Shown one piece after another: positions 8,356-16,784 of a DNA stretch of 64,000 nucleotides (positions within the stretch are counted from its first letter, which is position 1; the number at the start of each line of letters is the position of its first letter). The stretch spans positions 3,829,426 through 3,893,425 of the forward strand of contig NZ_RBIL01000001.1 of NCBI RefSeq assembly GCF_003633755.1, given 5' to 3'. A program made the position numbers and the translations under genes. The notes under the pieces were generated by a model. That model was not told where the DNA came from. It saw nothing but the letters and a program-made list of their open reading frames with translations, and did not search any database. Origin of the DNA: Solirubrobacter pauli. Lineage in GTDB: Bacteria; Actinomycetota; Thermoleophilia; Solirubrobacterales; Solirubrobacteraceae.

Positions 8356-8940
8356 ATGGCGAAGAAGGACAAGGACAAGAAGAAGAAGGACAAGAAGGGC
8401 GGCGACGATCCCGTCGCGGCCCTGCGCGCCGCGGTCGAGAGCACGCTGCGTGCTTCCGCCGAGGGTGCCAACGTGACCCGCGAGCGCACGCGCGAGATCG
8501 TCGAGGAGATCGCCGCGGCGGCCGGGCGTGTCCGGCACACGCTCGAGGACCTGCGCGTGCTCGACGAGGTCAAGAGCCTGCGCAGCGAGGTCGAGGCGCT
8601 CGCGTCCCGCGTCGCTTCGCTCGAGCTCCGCCCCGGCGGCGGCGACAAGTCCGCGGCCGCCAAGCCCGCGCCGGTCAAGCCGACGGTGCCGGCGAAGAAG
8701 CCCGCGGCGCGCAAGCGCAGCGCGGCGCGCAAGCCGGTCGCCAAGGCGCCGGCCGCGCCGAAGCCCGCGATCGCGACCAAGCCCGCTGCAGCGGCGAAGA
8801 AGCCGGCGGCGGCGCGCAAGCGCACCCCCGCCAAGCGCGCGGCGAAGAACCCGGCGGCGCCCAAGCCGGCCATCACCAAGCCGGCGGCCGCGTCCGCGAA
8901 GCCCGAGGCCGCCAAGCCGACCCCGAAGCCGGCCGCCTGA
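8356..8940 (+). CDS. Phasin-like protein with histone H1-like Ala/Lys/Pro tail
   Basis: A 194-aa protein starting at ATG 8356, 16 nt after the previous stop. A lysine-rich N-terminus (MAKKDKDKKKKDKK) precedes a coiled-coil region (residues about 20-90; TREIVEEIAAAAGRVRHTLE, VEALASRVASLEL). The last 100 residues are repeats of the AAKKPAARKR type. This is the architecture of PhaF-type phasins, where the coil sits on granules and the AKP tail binds DNA non-specifically, which may help granule segregation. An alternative is a general nucleoid-associated protein. Low-complexity composition makes homology assignment weak. Confidence 0.6.
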   Translation: MAKKDKDKKKKDKKGGDDPVAALRAAVESTLRASAEGANVTRERTREIVEEIAAAAGRVRHTLEDLRVLDEVKSLRSEVEALASRVASLELRPGGGDKSAAAKPAPVKPTVPAKKPAARKRSAARKPVAKAPAAPKPAIATKPAAAAKKPAAARKRTPAKRAAKNPAAPKPAITKPAAASAKPEAAKPTPKPAA

Positions 8941-8942
8941 GC

Positions 8943-9368
8943 ATGAGCGCCTCGTTCGAGTCCGCCAAAGAGCTGCGCGAGGTGATGGACGCGGTCTTCT
9001 CGATGATGGACTCGGACGCGGAGATGGGGCCGAAGCTGCGGGACGCCGACACCCCGCAGCAGTTCGAGTTCAGCGACTTCGACGTCGTGGTCAACATCCG
9101 CGCGGCGGGCGAGGGCGAGGACGGCAACCTGCACTGGGAGTGGTCCGAGGACGTCGACTGGAAGCCGAAGGTCCGCATGACGATGTCCTCGGAGGTGGCC
9201 AACCGCTACTTCCAGGGCAAGGAGAACGTCGCGATGGCCGTCGCGCGGCGGCGGATCAAGACGGGCGGGGACATGAAGGCGGCCCTGGACCTGATCCCGA
9301 TCACCAAGCCGATCTACGCGCAGTACCGCGAGTACCTCGAGCGGGAGAAGCCGCACCTGCTCGTGTAG
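8943..9368 (+). CDS. SCP2-like sterol/lipid carrier domain protein
   Basis: A 141-aa single-domain protein. The pattern FEFSDFDVVVNIRAAGEG ... PKVRMTMSSEVANRYFQGKENVAMAVARRRIKTGGDMKAALDLIPITKPIYAQYREY matches the SCP2 fold: beta-sheet, then the 'G....A...G.i...Gd...a..l.pl...y' end. Members hold fatty acids or other lipids in a hydrophobic tunnel. It starts 2 nt after the phasin-like gene, so it is in the same operon. Confidence 0.8.
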   Translation: MSASFESAKELREVMDAVFSMMDSDAEMGPKLRDADTPQQFEFSDFDVVVNIRAAGEGEDGNLHWEWSEDVDWKPKVRMTMSSEVANRYFQGKENVAMAVARRRIKTGGDMKAALDLIPITKPIYAQYREYLEREKPHLLV

Positions 9369-9375
9369 GGACGCG

Positions 9376-10545
9376 ATGGCCGACTCGCTGACCGACGTCG
9401 CCCGCGCGCTCAACGTCTCACCCGCCACCCTGCGCCGCTGGGTGGCGGAGGGGATCGTGCCGCTGCGCGACGGGCACTGGACGCCGGCGGCGCTCGCCCA
9501 GGCCCGGATCGTCGCGCGGATGCGGGCGCGGGGGCATTCGCTGGCCGAGGTCCGCGGCGCCGCCAAGCAGGGCCGGCTCGCGTACGGGTATCTGGAGGAC
9601 CTGTTCGGCGACGAGAGCGCGCCGCGCACGCTCGACGAGGCGGTCGAGGCCACCGGGATGGAGGCGGAGCTGATCCGCCGCATCTGGACCGCCGCGGGCT
9701 TCCCGGCCGCCTCGCTGGACGCGCTCAGCGACGACGACCTCGAGCTGCTGCGGGCGTTCGGCGCCGTGCTGGACGCGGGGCTGCCGCTCGTCGCCTTCCT
9801 GCAGATCGTGCGGGTCTACGGGCAGGCGCTCGCCCAGATCGCGGACGCGGAGGTCAAGCTCTTCCACCTCTTCGTCCACGAGCCGATGATCCGCGACGGC
9901 GCGCCCGTCCTGGAGATGGCCGAGGAGCTGTCGGGGCTCGCCAGCGAGCTGCTGCCGCTGTCCGGGCCGATCATGGAGTCGCTGCACACGCGGCTGCTGC
10001 GGCACTTCCTCGAGCAGGACGTCGTCGGCCACCTGGAGCTCGTCGCCGACGACGCCGCCCTCGGCCGCATGCGCGTCGCGATCTGCTTCGCCGACCTCGC
10101 CGGCTACACGCGCCTGACCGAGGAGGTGGGCGAGGAGGAGGCGCTCGAGGTGGTCGAGCGCTTCGTCGAGCTCGTCACCGAGACGCTCCCGGAGGACGCG
10201 CGCGTGATCAAGACGATCGGCGACGAGGTCATGATCGTCGGCACCGACCTCGGCGCGCTCGTGGACTGGGCGGTCGGGTTCCAGGCGCTTCAGACCGAGC
10301 GGCCGCTGCCGCGGATCGGCCTGCACGCGGGGTCGGTCCTCTACCGCGACGGCGACTACTACGGCCGCGCCGTGAACCTCGCCTCACGAGTGGCCGCCCG
10401 TGCCACCGGCGGCGAGGTCCTGGTGACGCGCGAGGTGCGCGCGGTCGCCGGCCGCCACCTCGGCTTCCAGCCGATCGGCGAGGTGAAGCTGAAGGGCTTC
10501 GACGACGCGACCGAGCTGTTCCTGGCCCACGCGGCGGTGCGATGA
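9376..10545 (+). CDS. MerR-type HTH / class III adenylate cyclase chimera
   Basis: A 389-aa soluble protein. Residues 1-70 are a MerR-like DNA-binding domain (DVARALNVSPATLRRWVAEG, then RMRARGHSLAEVRGA). Residues about 75-225 are an all-helical adenylate cyclase regulatory domain like that of mycobacterial Rv1264, which holds the cyclase off until conditions change. Residues about 230-389 form a class III cyclase. The metal aspartates D240 (CFADLAGYT) and D283 with substrate Lys279 (KTIGDEV) are present, as is the transition-state Asn/Arg motif (GRAVNLASRV), so it should make cAMP. The HTH suggests a link between DNA binding and cyclase activity, or a relic dimer domain. It overlaps tilS by 4 nt. 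Confidence 0.88.
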   Translation: MADSLTDVARALNVSPATLRRWVAEGIVPLRDGHWTPAALAQARIVARMRARGHSLAEVRGAAKQGRLAYGYLEDLFGDESAPRTLDEAVEATGMEAELIRRIWTAAGFPAASLDALSDDDLELLRAFGAVLDAGLPLVAFLQIVRVYGQALAQIADAEVKLFHLFVHEPMIRDGAPVLEMAEELSGLASELLPLSGPIMESLHTRLLRHFLEQDVVGHLELVADDAALGRMRVAICFADLAGYTRLTEEVGEEEALEVVERFVELVTETLPEDARVIKTIGDEVMIVGTDLGALVDWAVGFQALQTERPLPRIGLHAGSVLYRDGDYYGRAVNLASRVAARATGGEVLVTREVRAVAGRHLGFQPIGEVKLKGFDDATELFLAHAAVR

Positions 10546-11756
10546 GCGTCGCCGCCGACGTCGAGGCGCGCGTCGCGGCGACCGGGCTGCTCGCCGGGCC
10601 GACCGTCGTGCTGCTGTCCGGCGGACGCGACTCCGTGTGCCTGCTCGACCTCGCCGTGCGGCTCGCCGGGCCGGTGCGAGCGCTGCACGTCAACTACGGC
10701 TTGCGGGCCGAGGCCGACGCCGACGAGGCGCACTGCGTGGCGCTGTGCGCGCGGCTCGGCGTACCGCTCGAGGTCCGCCGGGCGGGTGTGCCGGAGGGCA
10801 ACGTGCAGGCGTGGGCGCGTGACGTCCGGTACGCGGCCGCGCACGCGCTCGAGGGTGCGATCGCCACCGGCCACACGGCCACCGACCAGGCCGAGACGGT
10901 GCTCTACCGGCTGATCGCGTCGCCCGGGCGGCGCGCGCTGCTCGGCATGGAAGCGCGGAGCGGGCGCGTGGTCCGGCCGCTGCTCGGCGTCACGCGGGCG
11001 GAGACCGCCGCCTACTGCGCCGAGCGCGAGCGGCCGTACGTCGACGACGCGAGCAACCCGACCTCCACGCGCGGGCGCATCCGGGCGATCCTCGAGCTGC
11101 ACCCGGCCGCGGAGGCCAACGTCGCCGACACGCTCGCCCAGCTGCGCGACGAGGCCGAGGTGCTCGACGCGCTGATCGACCCGGACGCCGACCTCACCAC
11201 GCTCTCGCCCGCGCTCGCGCGGCTCACCGTCCAGCGGGTCGCCGGCGTCGCGCCCGCGCGGTACATGGAGGAGATCCTCGCGCTGGCACGCCGCGGGGGG
11301 ACCGGCCACGTCGACCTGCCGGGCGCGCGCGTGACCGTGGAGTACGGCCGGGTGCGCGCCGAGCCGCTCGAGGGGGAGCCGTCCCGTGCGGCGGTCGCAC
11401 CGGCGCGGCTCCCGGTGCCCGGCGAGGTCGCGTTCGCCGGCGGCGTGGTGACCGCCGAGCTGGGCGCGTTCGACGTCGCCGACGGCACGCTGGCCGCCGA
11501 CGCGCTCGCCGCCTCGCTCGACGTGCGGCCCTGGCGGGCGGGGGACCGGATGCGGCCGCTCGGCCTCGACGGCACCAAGTCGCTGCAGGATCTGTTCACC
11601 GACCGCAAGGTGCCCCGGGCCGCGCGCCACCAGCTGCCGGTCGTGCTCTCCGAGGGCGAGATCGCCTGGGTGCCGGGCGTCGCGACCGGTGCACGATTTC
11701 GTGTAAACGCCGCGACGAAGCTCCGCGCGCGCCTGCATTGGTCTCCCGGGTCTTAG
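10542..11756 (+). CDS. tilS: tRNA(Ile)-lysidine synthase
   Basis: TilS (404 aa) attaches lysine to C34 of the CAU-anticodon tRNA-Ile, changing it to read AUA; the reaction uses ATP. The N-terminal PP-loop ATPase motif SGGRDS is at residues 26-31, followed by HVNYGLRAEADADE and GHTATDQAETVLYRL. The C-terminal domain ends with the characteristic VRPWRAGDRMRPLGLDGTKS and LFTDRKVPRAARHQLPVV. It starts at an ATG overlapping the cyclase stop and is followed 11 bp later by hpt, the usual actinobacterial neighbour. Confidence 0.95.
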   Translation: MSVAADVEARVAATGLLAGPTVVLLSGGRDSVCLLDLAVRLAGPVRALHVNYGLRAEADADEAHCVALCARLGVPLEVRRAGVPEGNVQAWARDVRYAAAHALEGAIATGHTATDQAETVLYRLIASPGRRALLGMEARSGRVVRPLLGVTRAETAAYCAERERPYVDDASNPTSTRGRIRAILELHPAAEANVADTLAQLRDEAEVLDALIDPDADLTTLSPALARLTVQRVAGVAPARYMEEILALARRGGTGHVDLPGARVTVEYGRVRAEPLEGEPSRAAVAPARLPVPGEVAFAGGVVTAELGAFDVADGTLAADALAASLDVRPWRAGDRMRPLGLDGTKSLQDLFTDRKVPRAARHQLPVVLSEGEIAWVPGVATGARFRVNAATKLRARLHWSPGS

Positions 11757-11767
11757 ACTGCGGCGGC

Positions 11768-12298
11768 GTGAGCGAAGAGATCGGCGAGATCCTCGTCCAA
11801 GCCGACGAGCTGCAGCACAAGATCAAGCAGATGGCGGAGCAGATCACCGCCGACTACGAAGGCAAGAGCCTGCTGCTGATCGGGGTCCTCAAGGGCGCCG
11901 TGCTGTTCCTAGCGGACCTGATGCGCCACCTGGACGTCAGCTGCGAGATCGACTTCATGGCGGTCTCCTCGTACGGGTCGTCGACCGAGTCCAGCGGCGT
12001 CGTGCGCATCCTCAAGGACCTCGACGCCCCGCTCGAGGGCCGCCACGTCCTGATCGTCGAGGACATCGTTGACAGCGGTCTGACACTCCAGTACCTCATC
12101 CGCACGCTGGAGGCCCGCGGCCCGGCGAGCCTCGAGGTGTGCGCGCTGCTGACCAAGCCGAGCCGTCGCAGCGTGGACCTCCCCGTTCGGTACACCGGCT
12201 TCGAGATCCCCGACAAGTTCGCCATCGGCTACGGGCTCGACTACGCCGAGCGCTATCGCGGGCTGCCGTACGTCGCCACGCTGGCGCTCACGGACTGA
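11768..12298 (+). CDS. hpt: Hypoxanthine (guanine) phosphoribosyltransferase
   Basis: A 176-aa enzyme that converts hypoxanthine or guanine plus PRPP to IMP or GMP. The PRPP-binding signature is VLIVEDIVDSGLTL; other hallmarks are LIGVLKGAVLFLADLMRHL, DFMAVSSYG and the C-terminal GYGLDYAERYRGLPYV. I chose GTG 11768 because it gives the usual family length. A TTG ten codons upstream would add residues encoded inside the end of tilS. Gene order tilS-hpt-ftsH is conserved in Actinobacteria. Confidence 0.95.
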   Translation: MSEEIGEILVQADELQHKIKQMAEQITADYEGKSLLLIGVLKGAVLFLADLMRHLDVSCEIDFMAVSSYGSSTESSGVVRILKDLDAPLEGRHVLIVEDIVDSGLTLQYLIRTLEARGPASLEVCALLTKPSRRSVDLPVRYTGFEIPDKFAIGYGLDYAERYRGLPYVATLALTD

Positions 12299-12436
12299 CG
12301 GGTGAAGGTCCCATTAGCCACGCCATAGGTAGCCGCACCACACTGCGCCAACCCCCTTTGGACCTGCGATACCCCTGGTAGCCTTGATTCCCTTGACTCG
12401 CCGTGCCACCCCTGCGCGCTGGAAGCGCGCTCACTC

Positions 12437-14428
12437 ATGAGTCGTTTCTTCAAGAGCGCAGCCTTCCCGATCTTGATCGTGATCGTGCTGGCCTTCTTCG
12501 CCTCCAAGCTCATCCAGAGCGGTAACGAGGCGCCCAAGACGCCGTACAGCACCTTCATCAAGCAGCTCGACCGCGGCGACATCGACAACGTCGTCCTGCG
12601 CACGAAGGACAACTCGGCGGAGGTCACCCTCAAGGGTGCCGACCCGAAGAAGTACACGATCGGCTGGGTGCAGGGCGAATCCGGCGCGGTGCTGATCAAC
12701 CAGCTCCGGGCGGCCGAGAACGATCGCAAGATCAACTCGTTCGACATCAAGCCCGCGCGCTCGAACGTCCTGCTGTCGCTGCTGACGTACGTCTTCCCGA
12801 TCCTGATCTTCATCGGCTTCTGGATCTTCCTGATGAATCAGGTCCAGGGCGGCGGGTCGAAGGTCATGTCCTTCGGCAAGTCCCGCGCGAAGCGGATGAG
12901 CGTGGACGCCCCGAAGATCACGTTCCGCGACGTGGCCGGCGCCGACGAGGCCGTCGAGGAGCTGCACGAGATCAAGGAGTTCCTCGAGAACCCCAAGAAG
13001 TTCCAGGCGCTCGGCGCCCGGATCCCGAAGGGCGTGCTGCTCTACGGGCCTCCCGGCACCGGCAAGACGCTCCTCGCGCGTGCCGTCGCGGGTGAGGCGG
13101 GCGTCCCGTTCTTCTCGATCTCCGGCTCGGACTTCGTCGAGATGTTCGTCGGCGTGGGCGCGTCCCGCGTGCGCGACCTCTTCGAGCAGGCCAAGCAGAA
13201 CTCGCCCTGCATCATCTTCATGGACGAGATCGACGCCGTCGGCCGTCACCGCGGCGCCGGCATGGGCGGCGGTCACGACGAGCGCGAGCAGACGCTGAAC
13301 CAGCTCCTGGTGGAGATGGACGGCTTCGAGGCCAAGGACAACATCATCATGATCGCGGCCACCAACCGGCCCGACATCCTTGACCCCGCGCTGCTGCGCC
13401 CCGGCCGCTTCGACCGTCAGATCACCGTCGACCGCCCGGACCGCAAGGGCCGCGCGAAGATCCTCGAGGTCCACACCCGCGGCAAGCCGCTGGCCAAGGG
13501 CATCGACGTCGACACGCTCGCCGGCCAGACGCCCGGCTTCACCGGTGCCGACCTGGCGAACCTCGTCAACGAGGCCGCCCTCCTCGCCGCCCGCACGGGC
13601 AAGAAGGAGATCACGCAGACGGAGCTCGAAGAGGGCATCATGCGCGTGGTCGCCGGTCCGGAGAAGAAGACCCGCGTGATGGGCGAGAAGGAACGGCTCA
13701 TCACCGCGTACCACGAGATGGGGCACGCGCTCGTCGGCCACTTCCTCGAGCACGCCGACCCGGTCCACAAGATCTCGATCATCAGCCGCGGCCAGGCGCT
13801 CGGCTACACGATCTCGATGCCGTCGGAGGACAAGTTCCTCACCACGCGCGCCGAGCTGCTGGACACGATGGCGATGACGCTCGGCGGCCGTGCCGCGGAG
13901 GAGATCATCTTCGGCGAGATCACCACGGGCGCGTCGAACGACCTCGAGAAGGTCACCGCCACGGCCAAGCAGATGGTCATGCGCTTCGGCATGAGCGAGA
14001 AGCTCGGGCCGCGCGTCTTCGGCCACGATCACGGGCAGCCGTTCCTCGGCCGCGAGTTCAGCTCCGAGCCGGACTACTCGGACGAGATCGCGCGTGAGAT
14101 CGACGACGAGATCCGCCGGATCGTCGAGGGCGCCCACCAGGTCGCCCGTGACATCCTCGCCGAGCACCGCGAGCACCTGGCGTCGATCTCCGAGCTGCTG
14201 CTCAAGCGCGAGACGATCGAGGCCGACCAGTTCGTCGCGCTGCTCGACGGCAAGACCGAGCTCGAGATCTGGGGCGAGCGGGCCGAAGAGGTACCGCCCG
14301 GCCCGGAGCGTCCCGAACTTCCCGGTGCGGTGACGCGTGACCGTGAGCAGCCCAAGCGCACCATCCCGCGCCCGGGCCTCGCCGGTGGCGCCGCGGAGTT
14401 CCGCGGTCACCCCGAAAAGCCAGCGTAA
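12437..14428 (+). CDS. ftsH: ATP-dependent zinc metalloprotease FtsH
   Basis: FtsH (663 aa) is the membrane-anchored AAA+ protease that degrades misfolded and regulatory membrane proteins. Two transmembrane helices (about 8-27 and 115-135) bracket an extracytoplasmic domain. The AAA module has Walker A GPPGTGKT (204-211), Walker [11 protein letters not shown], and the second region of homology around [20 protein letters not shown]. The zinc site is H426-EMGH, with the downstream Asp ligand in [13 protein letters not shown]. The tail is Pro/Arg rich. A 138-bp gap separates it from hpt, so it may have its own promoter. Confidence 0.97.
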   Translation: MSRFFKSAAFPILIVIVLAFFASKLIQSGNEAPKTPYSTFIKQLDRGDIDNVVLRTKDNSAEVTLKGADPKKYTIGWVQGESGAVLINQLRAAENDRKINSFDIKPARSNVLLSLLTYVFPILIFIGFWIFLMNQVQGGGSKVMSFGKSRAKRMSVDAPKITFRDVAGADEAVEELHEIKEFLENPKKFQALGARIPKGVLLYGPPGTGKTLLARAVAGEAGVPFFSISGSDFVEMFVGVGASRVRDLFEQAKQNSPCIIFMDEIDAVGRHRGAGMGGGHDEREQTLNQLLVEMDGFEAKDNIIMIAATNRPDILDPALLRPGRFDRQITVDRPDRKGRAKILEVHTRGKPLAKGIDVDTLAGQTPGFTGADLANLVNEAALLAARTGKKEITQTELEEGIMRVVAGPEKKTRVMGEKERLITAYHEMGHALVGHFLEHADPVHKISIISRGQALGYTISMPSEDKFLTTRAELLDTMAMTLGGRAAEEIIFGEITTGASNDLEKVTATAKQMVMRFGMSEKLGPRVFGHDHGQPFLGREFSSEPDYSDEIAREIDDEIRRIVEGAHQVARDILAEHREHLASISELLLKRETIEADQFVALLDGKTELEIWGERAEEVPPGPERPELPGAVTRDREQPKRTIPRPGLAGGAAEFRGHPEKPA

Positions 14429-14444
14429 GGCAAGCATCCCCTCC

Positions 14445-14479
14445 GCCCCACCCCGATCATCCGACCTGACGGGTGGGGC
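14445..14479. terminator. Candidate bidirectional terminator after ftsH
   Basis: GCCCCACCC (14445-14453) pairs perfectly with GGGTGGGGC (14471-14479) over a 17-nt loop. It lies between the ftsH stop and the 3' end of the convergent small gene. There is no T-run, so it is either a high-GC actinobacterial type terminator or a Rho-dependent region. Confidence 0.4.
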
Positions 14480-14488
14480 CCAGGCGCG

Positions 14489-14692
14489 CTAGCCGACCTG
14501 CGGGCCCGACAGCTGGGCCCGCAGCGTCGCGATCTCCGTCACGGCGGCGCCGACGTACGCGGCGCGCGAGCGCGCGATGTCGCGGTCGAGGTCGTCCATG
14601 TAGGAGCGGATGTGCGCGACGCCGGTCTCTTCGGCGAGGGCGCGCTCGGCGCGGAGCTCGAGGAGCTGGTTGTGGAAGTCGTGGGCGGACAT
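14489..14692 (-). CDS. Small hypothetical protein
   Basis: A 67-aa soluble, mostly helical protein (MSAHDFHNQLLELRAERALA, MDDLDRDIARSRAAYVGAAV) with no recognised domain. The periodic pattern of hydrophobic residues suggests a helical hairpin. I chose ATG 14692; a GTG 17 codons earlier would add a basic, less protein-like leader. It is convergent with ftsH and shares the orientation of the next tiny gene and of the Lrp-type regulator. Confidence 0.5.
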   Translation of the reverse strand: MSAHDFHNQLLELRAERALAEETGVAHIRSYMDDLDRDIARSRAAYVGAAVTEIATLRAQLSGPQVG

Positions 14693-14798
14693 CGTGGAGT
14701 AGAGGATCGCGCCCCGGGTCCTGATACGCGGGGGTGCGACCACGCCAAAGGCGTGGCCGGTGGTCCCCCCTGCGAGGTGTGGCTAGCCCGACCGGGCG

Positions 14799-14969
14799 TT
14801 ACTTGACGAGCAGCTGCTGCGCCGCCGCCGAGAGCTGCAGGACGACGTCCGCGTGCTCCTGCGGGGTGGTGGCCCGCTGCTGCTGGGCCTGAGCGGAAGC
14901 CATCGTCTGACGTACCGCGTCCAGGCTGTTCGCCTGGATCATCATTGCCGCGCTGGCTTGGATCTCCAT
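14799..14969 (-). CDS. Small hypothetical protein (56 aa)
   Basis: A short helical protein rich in Ala, Gln and Met (MEIQASAAMMIQANSLDAVR ... LQLSAAAQQLLVK). ATG 14969 is preceded by GGGAGG about 14 nt upstream, a longer spacing than ideal. Its Met-Glu-Ile start and Gln/Ala composition faintly recall YjfB-type small proteins, but the likeness is too weak to name it. It ends 106 bp before the other small gene. Confidence 0.45.
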   Translation of the reverse strand: MEIQASAAMMIQANSLDAVRQTMASAQAQQQRATTPQEHADVVLQLSAAAQQLLVK

Positions 14970-14994
14970 GTTCTGGTGATCGACCTCCCGTGGC

Positions 14995-15486
14995 TCACGC
15001 TCGACGTGTCTGGACGGATGTCGCACGTACGGGCAGCGGCGATGAAGGCTTCAGCTCGCCCAGCCGCAGCAGCGTGATCAGGCGCTGCGCGCCCCCGCGC
15101 GTGCTCAGGCGCGAGAGGACGAGCTGCAGCTCGCCGACGTCCCGCGCGGCGATCATCAGCAGCGCGTCGGTCTCGCCGGCCACGGAGTCGGCGGCGATGA
15201 TGTTGTCGATCGCCGCCACCTCCGCGTTGAAGCGCTTCTCGGCCGCCTCGTCGTGGCGGGCGAGCGTGACCATCACGTAGACCTGCAGCGTGAAGCCCGC
15301 CGCGGCCGAGTCCAGCCGCGCGGCGATCTTGCGGATCACCCCCGACTCCTTCAGCCGGCGGACCCGGTTGAGGGTCGCGGCGGGCGAGAGGCCGATGATC
15401 CGCGCCAGCTCCACGTTGGGGCGGTCGGCGTCCAGCTCGAGCTCCCTGAGCAATCGAACGTCGATTTCGTCAAGTTGGATGGCCAT
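14995..15486 (-). CDS. Lrp/AsnC-family transcriptional regulator
   Basis: A 163-aa protein with an N-terminal winged HTH (LDEIDVRLLRELELDADRPN ... LARIIGLSPAATLNRVRRL) and a C-terminal RAM ligand-binding/oligomerisation domain (LQVYVMVTLARHDEAAEKRF ... ETDALLMIAARDVGELQLVL). Such regulators sense amino acids or related metabolites. ATG 15486 gives the canonical MAIQLDEIDVRLL beginning. It is transcribed divergently from a DMT exporter, and an AT-rich dyad lies directly upstream of its start, so it probably controls both itself and the exporter. Confidence 0.9.
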   Translation of the reverse strand: MAIQLDEIDVRLLRELELDADRPNVELARIIGLSPAATLNRVRRLKESGVIRKIAARLDSAAAGFTLQVYVMVTLARHDEAAEKRFNAEVAAIDNIIAADSVAGETDALLMIAARDVGELQLVLSRLSTRGGAQRLITLLRLGELKPSSPLPVRATSVQTRRA

Positions 15487-15488
15487 GA

Positions 15489-15507
15489 AACAAAAGAATA
15501 TTTCGTT
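15489..15507. promoter_or_regulatory. Candidate Lrp/AsnC operator between divergent regulator and exporter
   Basis: AACAAAAGAATATTTCGTT is an imperfect 19-bp dyad (outer AAC/GTT and inner AAA/TTT arms match) and is conspicuously AT-rich within about 70% GC DNA. Lrp-type sites are typically AT-cored imperfect palindromes of this size. It sits 2 nt upstream of the regulator's ATG, which would suit autorepression. Confidence 0.5.
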
Positions 15508-15569
15508 CCTGCATGGATCCAAGCGATCCACACAAGCCGCAAGCGTTTGGCGCCGATACTGATCTCGTC

Positions 15570-16586
15570 ATGCAGCTCGTTCGCCGTCATTCCGCTCTGT
15601 TCGCCCTCGTCGCCGCCGGTCTGCTCTGGGGGCTCACCGTCCCGTTGTCGAAGGTCGCGCTGGACTGGCTCCCGGGCGGCTGGCTGACGGTCGTCCGCTT
15701 CGCCGCCGCCGCTCCACTGCTCGCGCTCGTCAGCCGGCGTGATCTCCGCCGCGCCTTCACCCCGAAGATCCTCTTCGCGGGCGCGATCGGCTACGGCGTC
15801 GTGGTGATCCTGCAGAACGCGGGCATCCACGCGACGAGCGTGAGCCACGCGGCGCTGATCATCGGCGCGGTGCCGGCGCTCGTCGCGCTCATCAGCGCGG
15901 CCACGGGCAAGGGCTCCGCCGGGCCGCTGGCCTGGGTCGGCTTCGCGCTCGCGCTCGCGGGCGTGGGGATCGTGGCGGGCGGCGGTGGTGGCGGCGCGAC
16001 GCTCGGCGGTGACGCGCTGATGCTGGCCTCGTCCGTGGTGAGCGCGACGTTCGTCGTCGTCCAGTCGCAGCTGCTGCGCGGGCAGAACCCGATCGCCATG
16101 ACCGCGGTGCAGATGTTCGCGGGCGCGCTCGCGGGCGTGCCGAACGCGATCGTCGAGGGCGTGCCGGCCGCGCCGGCCAGCCTCGCACCGGTCGCCGCGC
16201 TGCTCGCGCTGATCCTGGCGGGCACGCTGCTGCCGTTCGCGCTGTTCGCCTGGGGCCAGTCACGCGTGGCGCCGCAGCTCGCGGGCGCGTTCCTGAACCT
16301 GGAGCCGCTGGTCGGCGCCGCCACCGGCGCGCTGGCCTTCGGGGACCCGTTCGGCCCGGTGCAGCTGCTCGGCGGCCTGGTGATCCTGAGTGGCATCGCG
16401 CTCAGCACGGCGCCCAAGCGCAAGCCGGTCGCGCTCGCGGTGACGGACCGCCGCCACGAAGGGCGGACGCACCGCACCCACCCGGTGCGGTCTGCCGCAC
16501 GGCGGGACGCCAGCCACCTCCCTCACACGGAGGGCCCCAGGGGAGGAAGCTACGTATCAAGCAGCAACCCTCCTCCCTCTCACTGA
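15570..16586 (+). CDS. EamA/DMT-superfamily transporter
   Basis: A 338-aa membrane protein with ten predicted helices in two EamA repeats (ALVAAGLLWGLTVPLSKVAL ... and LILAGTLLPFALFAWGQSRV ... LLGGLVILSGIAL). The family usually exports amino acids or other metabolites, matching control by the divergent Lrp-type gene. I chose ATG 15570 because it leaves 83 bp for the promoters; ATG 15513 is possible but only 26 bp from the divergent start. After the last helix there is an unusual, roughly 60-aa Arg/His-rich tail whose DNA contains hairpin sequences (for example ACCGCACC / GGTGCGGT at 16471-16491), so the C-terminus may not be conserved. Confidence 0.85.
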   Translation: MQLVRRHSALFALVAAGLLWGLTVPLSKVALDWLPGGWLTVVRFAAAAPLLALVSRRDLRRAFTPKILFAGAIGYGVVVILQNAGIHATSVSHAALIIGAVPALVALISAATGKGSAGPLAWVGFALALAGVGIVAGGGGGGATLGGDALMLASSVVSATFVVVQSQLLRGQNPIAMTAVQMFAGALAGVPNAIVEGVPAAPASLAPVAALLALILAGTLLPFALFAWGQSRVAPQLAGAFLNLEPLVGAATGALAFGDPFGPVQLLGGLVILSGIALSTAPKRKPVALAVTDRRHEGRTHRTHPVRSAARRDASHLPHTEGPRGGSYVSSSNPPPSH

Positions 16587-16707
16587 CATGACCCTCCTCC
16601 TCCCCCGAACCTCCCGCAGCGTGACTCCTCACACGTATGTGGTCCCCGTGGTTCGGGAGCTCCCCTCCTCCTCGACCCCTGTGGCTGCCGGAAACCCCTC
16701 CTCCTCC
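16568..16707 (+). repeat. Four dispersed copies of a CCCTCCTCC motif
   Basis: The end of the exporter gene and the gap before folP carry CCCTCCTCC-type runs at 16568-16577, 16592-16605, 16662-16673 and 16695-16707. On the minus strand each reads as a strong Shine-Dalgarno (GGAGGAGGG) with no gene following. The stretch otherwise holds no open frame I would call a gene. Confidence 0.5.
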
Positions 16708-16745
16708 GTCTGGTAGTCGCAGTCCCTGAAACCCGCATGTCCGCG

Positions 16746-16772
16746 TACCGGCCGCCCGCAAGGCGGCCGGTA
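16746..16772. promoter_or_regulatory. Perfect 11-bp hairpin ahead of folP
   Basis: TACCGGCCGCC (16746-16756) pairs perfectly with GGCGGCCGGTA (16762-16772) across a 5-nt CGCAA loop, followed by GCGTTTAA. It ends 12 nt before the GTG I prefer for folP. It could be the terminator of the exporter gene or an attenuator in the folP leader. If folP starts at ATG 16737 instead, the hairpin is inside the coding region. Confidence 0.5.
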
Positions 16773-16784
16773 GCGTTTAAGCCC

